In this document: piece by piece, positions 45,561 to 51,975 of the stretch
How the letters are laid out: each line of letters begins with the position of its first letter
How positions within the stretch are numbered: position 1 is the first letter of the stretch
Translations under genes and position numbers: made by a program
DNA from: AWTP1-13 sp963797005
GTDB taxonomy: Bacteria > Pseudomonadota > Alphaproteobacteria > Rhizobiales > Hyphomicrobiaceae
DNA length: 64,000 nt
Reading direction: 5' to 3'
NCBI GenBank assembly: GCA_963797005.1
Contig: CAWCOF010000002.1
Location: 152,848-216,847 of the forward strand
The notes under the pieces: generated by a model
Databases searched by the model: none
Told to the model about the DNA's origin: nothing
What the model saw: the letters and a program-made list of their open reading frames with translations, nothing else

Positions 45561-47099
45561 CTACTTCACCTCGACGGTGAGACGCATGGAGGGGTGGATG
45601 CCGCAGAAGGCCTCGAAGGTGCCCCGGACCGGAAAGGTGATCGTGACCGTCTGGTGGGGCTCCTGGGCGCCCGAATTGAAGTCGAGCCGCGGATCGTAGA
45701 TGCGCACGTTATGGGTGCGCGTGTCGTCGTTGAGGATGGTCAGTGTCTGTCCCGCCCCCAGCCGGATGCGGGAGGGCTGGAAGAGCTTGTTGACCTGGCT
45801 GACCACGGTTGCGTCCTCGGGCGGGGGCGGCGGCGCCGTGGGCGCGAAGTTGCCGACCCAGGGCTCGTGCGAGGGTTGCGGCGGCTCCTCGCTCGACAGG
45901 GTGCCGAGGAAGGCGATGAGGTCGTCGCGCTCCCGGTCCGTGAGGCGGAGCTTGTCCGGCAAGTCCTTGCTGCGCGTTGCGCGGTGCATGCCGCCCATCT
46001 CGTAGATGCGGAGGATATCTTCCAGCGAGTCGATGGAGCCGTCGTGCATATAGGGCGCGGTCCAGGCAAGCTCGCGCAAGGTCGGCACCTTGAAGGCGTG
46101 GTTGGCGGCGGCGAGGCCAACGATGGGGCCGCGGCCCAGGTCCTCGGTGGGGAGGCCGATGTCGTAGAAGCCATGGTCGGTGAAGGCGAAACCGGTATGG
46201 CAGTTGGTGCAGCGGCCTTTGCCGCTGAAGATGCGAAAGCCGTTGATCTCGGAGGGCGAAAGGGCGGCGGCATCGCCGGCTACCCACTTGTCGAAGCGCG
46301 TGGGCGGCGAGACCAGCGTGCGCTCATAAGCGGCAAGCGCCTTCGCGATCGTGTCGGCGGAGATCGCCGGGCTCTTGGGGAAGGCTTTGGCGAAGGCGCG
46401 CACGTAGCTGTCGTCGCGGGAGAGCCGCGCTGCGCCGTCAGCTAGCGAGGAGCCCATCTCGTCGGGATGCTCGACTGGAAAGTGGACCTGGTCCTCGAGG
46501 CTCGAGGCGCGCCCGTCCCAGAAGAGCAGGGGGCTCCATGCAACGTTCCACAGCGTCGGCGTATGGCGCACCAGCGGCCGGCCGGTGACGCCTCGGCCCG
46601 TGGGCTCCCCGTCGGTGAAGCTGAGTTTCGGATCGTGGCACGATATGCAGGCCTTCGTGCCGTTGACGGAGAGCGACTTGTCCTCGAACAGGCGCTTGCC
46701 GAGAACCACCTTGGCCGTGGTTGGGAGGTTCCCCGGCGGATTGGGCACGAAAGTCGGGCGTGCGAACCTGGCTCTCAGGGCGGCGAGGTCGTCAGGCTGA
46801 ACTTGTGCGTGGGCGGAATTGGCGGACGGCCAGAGCGCGAAAAGCGCGACGAGAGCAAACCCGACGCCGACGCCGACCGTGAACGCGGCTCCTGAAGCGA
46901 GCCGCTGACCGAACCCAACCCCGAGCTCGACCGAGTTCCCCTCCCCTTGACGGGGAGGGGTTAGGGGTGGGGTGAAGACGTGGAGCGCGACGGAAAGAAA
47001 ATACCCCCACCCCCGGCCCCTCCCCGCAAGGGGGAGGGGAGTGTGCCAGCTGCGCGGGCGCGGAGAAAAGGCGCGGTTGGTCTTTCCCACAGAGCGCAT
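45561..47099 (-). CDS. Di-heme cytochrome c peroxidase (MauG/CcpA type) with repeat in N-terminus
   Basis: This 512-residue exported protein has two heme motifs, CISCH and CTNCH, as in di-heme peroxidases that reduce hydrogen peroxide in the periplasm or, in the MauG branch, modify proteins. A C-terminal domain (QTLTILNDDTRTHNVRIYD to FEAFCGIHPSM) looks cupredoxin-like, with His, Cys and Met copper-type ligands. The signal helix is FTVGVGVGFALVALFALWPSANSAHAQ. In front of it, about 45 residues come from a family B repeat. No start codon lies between repeat and helix, and ATG 47099 overlaps the upstream stop (TGATG), so the repeat is in the coding sequence. Confidence 0.85.
   Translation of the reverse strand: MRSVGKTNRAFSPRPRSWHTPLPLAGRGRGWGYFLSVALHVFTPPLTPPRQGEGNSVELGVGFGQRLASGAAFTVGVGVGFALVALFALWPSANSAHAQVQPDDLAALRARFARPTFVPNPPGNLPTTAKVVLGKRLFEDKSLSVNGTKACISCHDPKLSFTDGEPTGRGVTGRPLVRHTPTLWNVAWSPLLFWDGRASSLEDQVHFPVEHPDEMGSSLADGAARLSRDDSYVRAFAKAFPKSPAISADTIAKALAAYERTLVSPPTRFDKWVAGDAAALSPSEINGFRIFSGKGRCTNCHTGFAFTDHGFYDIGLPTEDLGRGPIVGLAAANHAFKVPTLRELAWTAPYMHDGSIDSLEDILRIYEMGGMHRATRSKDLPDKLRLTDRERDDLIAFLGTLSSEEPPQPSHEPWVGNFAPTAPPPPPEDATVVSQVNKLFQPSRIRLGAGQTLTILNDDTRTHNVRIYDPRLDFNSGAQEPHQTVTITFPVRGTFEAFCGIHPSMRLTVEVK
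46935..47042. repeat. Family B palindromic repeat in the peroxidase N-terminus
   Basis: CCCCTCCCCTTGACGGGGAG followed by GGGTTAGGGGTGGGGTG, and CCCCCACCCCCGG with CCCCTCCCCGCAAGGGGGAG, form two hairpins. On the minus strand it is read in frame as PLPLAGRGRGWG to TPPLTPPRQGEG ahead of the signal helix. Confidence 0.85.
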
Positions 47100-47926
47100 C
47101 AGTAGCGGGAGACGTGAAGCTCTATGTCGGAGACCAGCGCGGAGATCTGGCCCACCTCCAGTACGGGTGCCGGCGGCGGCATGGCAGCCGGCCAGGCGGT
47201 CTTGAGCTTGGCCAGCGCGGCGCGGACCTTTGCCAGTGCGTCGGGGTCGGCCTTGCGCAGCTCGCCGGCCGCCCCCTCGATCATGCGCTCGGCCTCCCAG
47301 ACGAAGCCGCGGCTGTCCTGGTACTCGACGGGTTTCACGAAACGTCCACCCTCCATGGACTCCGTGTATTCACCGACCGCCACCTTCAAGACCTCGGCCG
47401 CTGTCCGGGCGGTGAAGCCGCTGAGCGGCGTCATGAACCGACGGGCGACGGTGAACGCGCCATCGAGGCTCCTATCGACGGCTTTGCGAGCCTGCTCGTA
47501 GGCGCCCTTGCGCTTGGCCTTGACGGTCTGGGCGAGCGCCTGCAGCTCGTGCCGGAAGGGCTTGATGTCGTGGAGCTTGATGTATTTCTCCATCTTGCCA
47601 TAGAGCTCTTCCGTCGGATGCAGGAAATGCGGCAGCGCCTCGTCCCACAAACCAAGCTCGATCAGCTGCCGGCCCACCAGCAGATGGCCGCGGATCAGCT
47701 CGAGGTCGCGGTAGAAGCGAATGCGCGTATCCCGGGGGCCGCCGTCGGTGAGGTAGGCTTCGCCGCCCTCTGCGGGCGTGCTGGTGGCCGACCCCTTGTC
47801 GGCATCCGTGGCCTGGGCAGGGGCATGGCCGTTGTGGTGCTGGGCCGCGGCGGTGCCAGTCAACGAGGCACCGGCAATGGTGGCGGCGCCGATGCCGACC
47901 CAGATCTTGCGCGTCAGCTTTGCCAT
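47099..47926 (-). CDS. Secreted helical protein of unknown function
   Basis: This 275-residue protein has a signal peptide (residues 1-28, ending GTAAAQ). The rest is predicted helical, with a low-complexity His/Ala/Gly linker after the cleavage site, then RDTRIRFYRDLELIRGHLLVGRQLIELGLWDEALPHFLHPTEELYGKMEKYI. I recognise no named family. The stop overlaps the start of the di-heme peroxidase by one base, so both are made together and probably act together in the periplasm, perhaps as a partner or substrate of the peroxidase. The start lies 85 bases from the divergent piuC gene, with an 18-nt palindrome between. Confidence 0.7.
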   Translation of the reverse strand: MAKLTRKIWVGIGAATIAGASLTGTAAAQHHNGHAPAQATDADKGSATSTPAEGGEAYLTDGGPRDTRIRFYRDLELIRGHLLVGRQLIELGLWDEALPHFLHPTEELYGKMEKYIKLHDIKPFRHELQALAQTVKAKRKGAYEQARKAVDRSLDGAFTVARRFMTPLSGFTARTAAEVLKVAVGEYTESMEGGRFVKPVEYQDSRGFVWEAERMIEGAAGELRKADPDALAKVRAALAKLKTAWPAAMPPPAPVLEVGQISALVSDIELHVSRY

Positions 47927-47970
47927 TGGAGATCCTCGAACATCGTGGCGGCGGGTTTTTCCTGAAGGTA

Positions 47971-47988
47971 GGAGTATAAGTATACTCC
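47971..47988. promoter_or_regulatory. Palindromic operator between piuC and the peroxidase operon
   Basis: GGAGTATA-AG-TATACTCC is a perfect 8-bp inverted repeat with a 2-base centre in the 84-base divergent spacer. Its position 23 bases before piuC and 45 before the other start fits an operator for both. It does not match the Irr box or Fur box closely. Confidence 0.6.
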
Positions 47989-48010
47989 AAAATCCAAGAA
48001 AGGAGCGCCT

Positions 48011-48671
48011 ATGATTCTGGCCATCGCCGACGTCCTGTCCGCCGCCGATGTGACCGAGGTGCGCGCCGCTCTCGCCGGTGCGACATTCGTGGACGGCAAG
48101 ACGACGGCGGGGTGGTCGGCGCGGCTGGTCAAATCCAACCTGCAGGCGGGCCCCGGGCCGGAGCTGGACCGCGTGCGGGCGCTGGTGGAGACGCGGCTTG
48201 CCGCGCATCCGGTGTTCGCGCTGGCGACGCGGCCCAAGAGCATCATCGGCCCGCTGTTCTCGCGCTACCAGCCGAGCCACGCCTACGGCACGCACGTGGA
48301 CGACGCCCTGCTGGGCGGGGTGCGCAGCGATGTATCGTTTACCCTGTTCCTTGTCCGAGGCGGAGAGCTACGAGGGCGGCGAGCTCGTCATCGATACGCC
48401 GGCCGGCGAGGAGGCTTTCAAGCTTTCCCCGGGCAGCCTCGTCACCTATCCGGCCACCTGCCTGCATCGCGTCCTGCCCGTGACGCGCGGGGAACGGCTG
48501 GCGGCGGCAGGCTGGGTGCGCAGCTTCATCCGCGACGCGGCCAAGCGCGAGCTGCTGTTCGACCTCGATACGGCGCGCCGGCGCCTGTTCGACCGCGAGG
48601 GCAAGACGGCCGAGGCCGATCTGCTGGCCAAGTGCGCGGCAAACCTGCTGCGCCTGTGGTGCGAGGATTGA
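48011..48671 (+). CDS. piuC: PiuC/PKHD-type Fe(II)/2-oxoglutarate hydroxylase (one frameshift)
   Basis: This is a PKHD-type hydroxylase of the PiuC/YbiX family, often induced by iron limitation next to TonB receptors. Iron ligands H95 and D97 are in YGTHVDDALLGG and the second histidine is in YPATCLHRVLPVTRGER, which also has the 2-oxoglutarate arginine. One extra base at 48353 shifts the frame after VSFTLFL; corrected, the protein has 219 residues, normal for the family. No TonB receptor gene is close; the partners here are the divergent di-heme peroxidase operon and, further on, bacterioferritin genes. Confidence 0.88.
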
Positions 48672-48673
48672 GG

Positions 48674-49003
48674 CTACGCCAGCACCTCAAGGCCTCTCTC
48701 TCTTACAATCGAGAGCAGCTTCAGCGCGGTGCCGCTCGGCCGTTTCTCACCGCGCTCCCATTTGCTGACCAAATTCGTCGAGACGTTCAAGTAGCTGGCG
48801 AATACCGCCTGACTGGCCCGCTCGCGCTCCCGCAAAGCGCGGATCTCGTCGGGCGAAAGGTTGCCGACCGTGGAGAGACACAACGCATCGAATTCGCGCA
48901 TGGTGCGCTTCTCGATCACCCCGGCCTTGTGCGCGCCACGCATGGTCTCGTGAATGGCCGCCGCGATCTTGCTCTTGTACCTAGGTTTGCTCTTCTTCGT
49001 CAT
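48674..49003 (-). CDS. HigA/NadS-like XRE antitoxin
   Basis: This 109-residue protein has a basic N-terminus and a C-terminal helix-turn-helix (IRALRERERASQAVFASYLNVSTNLVSKWERGEKRPSGTALKLLSIV). It is the DNA-binding antitoxin of a toxin-first (HigBA-like) pair. Its start is 23 bases inside the toxin gene, so the pair is translationally linked. It likely represses the operon through the palindrome at 49392-49410. Its stop lies three bases from that of piuC on the other strand. Confidence 0.85.
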   Translation of the reverse strand: MTKKSKPRYKSKIAAAIHETMRGAHKAGVIEKRTMREFDALCLSTVGNLSPDEIRALRERERASQAVFASYLNVSTNLVSKWERGEKRPSGTALKLLSIVRERGLEVLA

Positions 49004-49370
49004 CGCTCTCGATCTGCCTCCACTCTCGGACAGCTAGAAGCCGATCAATCTGGCTGTCATTCCAGGTCAGGATCTCGTCCGCCGCGCGACGCAACCGGGC
49101 GAGCTCATCGGCGTCTATGTTGTCGCGCTCGTTCTTGGCAAAGCCATAGAGGAACACTGCACGAACCCGCGGCCGGTAGACGATGAGGACCCGAAATCCG
49201 CTTGAACGTCCCCGACCCTCGCGGGCAACCCGCTGCTTGATGAGCCCCCCGCCGAGGTTGGCATCGATCAGGCTGCGCTCGGCACGGGCCACAGCCTCAT
49301 GCAAAGATTGGTCATCAATCCGTTCGCGGCGGATGAATCGTCCAAAGCTCCTGGTCGCGAAAATGCGCAA
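48981..49370 (-). CDS. RelE/HigB-type toxin
   Basis: This 129-residue protein resembles the pfam RelE (HigB-2-like) toxins: RIFATRSFGRFIRRERIDDQSLHEAVARAERSLIDANLGGGLIKQRVAREGRGRSSGFRVLIVYRPRVRAVFLYGFAKNERDN. The conserved KQR-AR-G-G-R-GG/SSGFR strand and YGFAKNERDNI segment are family marks. Such toxins cut mRNA at the ribosome. It is intact, with its antitoxin downstream. A consensus-like promoter with the operator between its boxes lies just upstream. Confidence 0.88.
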   Translation of the reverse strand: MRIFATRSFGRFIRRERIDDQSLHEAVARAERSLIDANLGGGLIKQRVAREGRGRSSGFRVLIVYRPRVRAVFLYGFAKNERDNIDADELARLRRAADEILTWNDSQIDRLLAVREWRQIESDDEEEQT

Positions 49371-49391
49371 GGCGCCTTACCACAAGACAAA

Positions 49392-49410
49392 TATAGGACT
49401 TGGTCCTATA
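49392..49410 (-). promoter_or_regulatory. Operator palindrome in the toxin-antitoxin promoter
   Basis: TATAGGAC-TTG-GTCCTATA is a perfect 8-bp palindrome 22 bases before the toxin start. On the minus strand TTGCAC and TATTTG with a 17-base gap flank most of it, so the operator occupies the space between the -35 and -10 boxes. A bound antitoxin would block RNA polymerase. Confidence 0.75.
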
Positions 49411-49445
49411 GTGCAATGGGTTCAAACGGCGCCCTCCCAGCCAAC

Positions 49446-49943
49446 TCAATCGTCGTCGCCGTCGAGCTTGTCGGCGGGGTCGGACTGGAGCTGGCCGTAG
49501 TTCTGGACGCCGATCCTGTCGTAGAGGTCGAGCTGGGTCTCGAGGAAGTCGATGTGGCCTTCCTCGTCCTTCAAGAGGTCCTCGAACAGCTTCATGGAGA
49601 CGAGGTCCTCGTTGCGGCGGCAGATGTCGCGTGCCTTGGTATAGAGATCGCGGGCGTTGAACTCGCCCTTGAGATCGCACTCGAGCACCTCCTTGAGGTT
49701 CTGGCCGATCATCAAGGGCGCGATGTACTGCAGGTTGGGCAGTCCCTCCAGGAAGATGATGCGCGCGACCAGCTTGTCGGCGTGCTGCATCTCCTCGATG
49801 GACTCGGCGCGCTCTTTCTTGGCGAGCCGGGTGAACCCCCAGTCCTCGAGCATGCGGTAGTGAAGCCAGTACTGGTTGACGGCGCCGAGCTCGTGCTTGA
49901 GGGCCTCGTTCAAAATGTCGATGACCTCTTTTTTGCCCTTCAT
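49446..49943 (-). CDS. bfr: Bacterioferritin
   Basis: This 165-residue protein is the heme-containing ferritin that stores iron. All key residues are at their usual numbers: ferroxidase ligands E18, E51, H54, E94, E127 and H130, and the heme-binding M52 in IEEMQHAD. It forms a 24-subunit shell in the cytoplasm. It is the last gene of a minus-strand run rrf2, Cys-rich gene, bfd, bfr, with 159 bases between bfd and bfr, so it may have its own promoter as well. Confidence 0.97.
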   Translation of the reverse strand: MKGKKEVIDILNEALKHELGAVNQYWLHYRMLEDWGFTRLAKKERAESIEEMQHADKLVARIIFLEGLPNLQYIAPLMIGQNLKEVLECDLKGEFNARDLYTKARDICRRNEDLVSMKLFEDLLKDEEGHIDFLETQLDLYDRIGVQNYGQLQSDPADKLDGDDD

Positions 49944-50102
49944 GAATGCTCTCCCGTGCCTGGCTGATCCGACTGGTGGCCCCGCGCAAACGCCGTCGGC
50001 CGCGGTTCCTTGAAGGTTGGAAGCGCGGTCGAGGTGCGGCTAGTTACGATACTTGCGCAGAACGGGCCAGGGGGCTACCGGCCAGGCCCGCGAAACGGTG
50101 GA

Positions 50103-50462
50103 TCACACCGTCTCCAGCTCGGGTCCTGTGGATGACTGCACGGGCCTGGGCAAACGCTGGCGGCGGATCGGCGGCAGCTCGATCAGACGCTGTGCCGCAG
50201 ACTCGCTGGCACAGCGCAGCAGGCGGCCTTGCGCACAGGCGCAGGCATAGGGGCACACGACGCCCCGCTCGGCGAGCTCGTCGATCTTGGCGTAGATGGT
50301 GGAGACCGCCAGGGGCGAGCAGCCGCAGCACACCATCTTCTTGGCGAGATGGCGATAGACGACGCCGGGCGTGGGCAGCGGCGCATCGGGCTTGCTCAGG
50401 ATCTCGATGAGCGCCGCCTCGATGTCGCTGTCGGAGATGACCGAGCAGGAGCAGACGATCAT
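50103..50462 (-). CDS. bfd: Bacterioferritin-associated ferredoxin-like [2Fe-2S] protein
   Basis: This 119-residue protein begins MIVCSCSVISDSDIEAAL, with C4 and C6 as in Bfd, and has CCGC at 45-48, giving the second pair of cluster cysteines. E. coli Bfd is 64 residues; the extra tail here has four more cysteines (70, 74, 76 and 84), PYACACAQGRLLRC, which is unusual. Bfd brings electrons to bacterioferritin to release stored iron, and the gene next to bfr fits this. It lies 22 bases after the Cys-rich gene and is probably co-transcribed. Confidence 0.85.
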   Translation of the reverse strand: MIVCSCSVISDSDIEAALIEILSKPDAPLPTPGVVYRHLAKKMVCCGCSPLAVSTIYAKIDELAERGVVCPYACACAQGRLLRCASESAAQRLIELPPIRRQRLPRPVQSSTGPELETV

Positions 50463-50484
50463 AGGGACTCCAACCTCGGCCGTC

Positions 50485-50997
50485 TCATTGTGTCAGGTGG
50501 CTCGCCGGCGTCATGGCCAGCAGGGAGGAAGTGTGCATGAGCGAGGCGGGCAGCACCTGGTCGACATCGCGCATGGTGGCGGCGAAGCTCTCCGCCCCCT
50601 GCACCACCTCCTCGATCAGCGAGCAGCCCAGCAGCGAGAAGGCGCAGGCGCGCATGGCCGGACAGGCGTTGTGCTGACAGGCGGCGATCATGGCGATCGC
50701 GGTGCACTCGTCGCGGCAGAAACGGTCGCAGTCGACGGGCGAGGTCGTGAGCGGGCGCTGGGCGTGATGGCTGATGGCCTTCACCCAGCAGGAGAGGTCC
50801 GTGACGGCGGACTTGGCGGCGGCGGGGCCCATGGCGCTGGAGTATGCGCACCAGGCCCGCTCCCAGCAGGAGATGTCGCCGTGACGAATGCCGGTGAGCC
50901 AGTAGCGGAAACCGAGACCGACGAGCCGCTGCGGGCCGGTGACCCCGGCATCAGAGGGCGGCAGGTCTCGCGTTGCGGTGGGCTTGGCGCGGCTCAT
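50485..50997 (-). CDS. Ten-cysteine protein of unknown function in bacterioferritin operon
   Basis: This 170-residue protein has no signal peptide and ten cysteines, most in the stretch DCDRFCRDECTAIAMIAAC, then QHNACPAMRACAFSLLGC. The spacing C-x3-C-x3-C followed by C-x4-C-x5-C-x7-C in helical sequence looks like a metal or iron-sulfur site inside a helix bundle, loosely like copper-storage proteins. I do not recognise the family. Position directly before bfd and bfr, and after an Rrf2 regulator, implies a role in iron handling. A 16-nt motif shared with the rrf2 upstream region lies about 205 bases before its start. Confidence 0.7.
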   Translation of the reverse strand: MSRAKPTATRDLPPSDAGVTGPQRLVGLGFRYWLTGIRHGDISCWERAWCAYSSAMGPAAAKSAVTDLSCWVKAISHHAQRPLTTSPVDCDRFCRDECTAIAMIAACQHNACPAMRACAFSLLGCSLIEEVVQGAESFAATMRDVDQVLPASLMHTSSLLAMTPASHLTQ

Positions 50998-51202
50998 GCA
51001 CAGCACTCCGGCAGCGGATGAATGTGCCTGCCGTGTGCCGACGCGGCTTTCCCGCACTGAGCGCGACGGTCGGGGGCCGCCGATAGGGTCATGACTTCCT
51101 CCAATCGTTGGGGTTCAAGGCCCCGACATCGGATGCGCTTTGTGGAGGCGCGGAGGCAACATTTCTCGTGGCGCCCGCTGTGTCAAGTTGGGCGTAGCTA
51201 CT

Positions 51203-51218
51203 TTAGAATCCATCGAAA
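51203..51218 (-). promoter_or_regulatory. Shared upstream motif, copy before the Cys-rich/bfd/bfr operon
   Basis: The plus-strand sequence TTAGAATCCATCGAAA matches TTAGAATCCCTCCAAA at 51818-51833 in 14 of 16 bases. Both lie upstream of minus-strand genes of the cluster. It may be the binding site of the Rrf2 protein or of Irr, whose box contains TTTAGAA. Confidence 0.5.
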
Positions 51219-51287
51219 ATTCCGCGCTGCCCACCGCTTCGGTGTGTCCAGGTCGCGGATGCAAGCCAACCGCCCGGCGGGTGCCGC

Positions 51288-51770
51288 TCAGTGGCGCGCA
51301 ACGCGTCCCGGCAGCGTGCTGGCGCTTGCGGCCCTCACCTGCGCGCGCGACTTGCGGCGCGGCGGCGCAGCCGAGCCGGGCAGGCCCTTGGCCATGCCGG
51401 CCAGCGTGTGCTGGTCGAGGACATCGATGAAGGCGCTCAGCGCGTCATCGAGGATCTGGTTCACGCGGCGGCCGCGCCCATGCTTGCGGTCGGCGGCGTC
51501 GTCGATCTCGACATGCGTCACCTCGGTGGCGCGCACCACATCGCCGATACGGATGGCGCCGGGCGCATGCGCCAGCCGGACGCCGCCGTTGCGCCCGCGC
51601 ATCGCTTCGACGAGCCCGGCACGCGTGAGCAAGTTGACGATCTTGAAGACGTTTTGCTGGGTGATCTGCAGGCGGTCGGAGAGCTCGGCGACCTTGACCA
51701 GACGACCGTCGGCGCGGGCGCACTCGATCAGAATCCGGATGGCGTGGCTCGTGGACTTGGTCAGGCGCAT
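51288..51770 (-). CDS. Rrf2 family regulator without cluster cysteines
   Basis: This 160-residue protein begins MRLTKSTSHAIRILIECARADGRLVKVAELSDRLQITQQNVFKIVNLLTRAGLVEAMRGRNGGVRL, the winged helix of Rrf2 regulators such as RirA, NsrR and IscR. These hold an Fe-S cluster by three cysteines after about residue 90. Here that stretch (VEIDDAADRKHGRGRRVNQ) has none, and the only cysteine is C17. It may sense another signal or act as an apo-type repressor. Its place next to bfd and bfr suggests control of iron storage. Start ATG 51770. Confidence 0.88.
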   Translation of the reverse strand: MRLTKSTSHAIRILIECARADGRLVKVAELSDRLQITQQNVFKIVNLLTRAGLVEAMRGRNGGVRLAHAPGAIRIGDVVRATEVTHVEIDDAADRKHGRGRRVNQILDDALSAFIDVLDQHTLAGMAKGLPGSAAPPRRKSRAQVRAASASTLPGRVARH

Positions 51771-51817
51771 CGCTGCAGGTTCTCCGACGCGGACGGTCAC
51801 CGACTATCTATCGGACC

Positions 51818-51833
51818 TTAGAATCCCTCCAAA
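51818..51833 (-). promoter_or_regulatory. Shared upstream motif, copy before the rrf2 gene
   Basis: TTAGAATCCCTCCAAA lies about 50 bases before the Rrf2 start and matches the copy at 51203-51218. Its position fits autoregulation. Confidence 0.5.
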
Positions 51834-51975
51834 GTAAACAGTTTCGTTATCGGGCCTGTGGCTCCGTTGTCTTTCGTCGCACCCGGCCCATCTAAATTCA
51901 TGCCCGTTCGCGCTCTTTGGTCCCAGTGGGGCGAAAAGGGTGATATATTTACCGGCATTCCTTGGGGAGAACGCC

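Noticed and set aside
44181..46445. A 754-codon open frame on the plus strand opposite the CoA-transferase and peroxidase genes
   Set aside because: It is rich in Asp, His, Arg and Gly, has no family features and mirrors the conserved minus-strand genes; long antisense frames are common in high-GC DNA.
51203..51218. Full Irr (ICE) box
   Set aside because: Only one TTTAGAA-like half is present; the expected inverted half TTCTAAA is missing, so I report only a shared motif.
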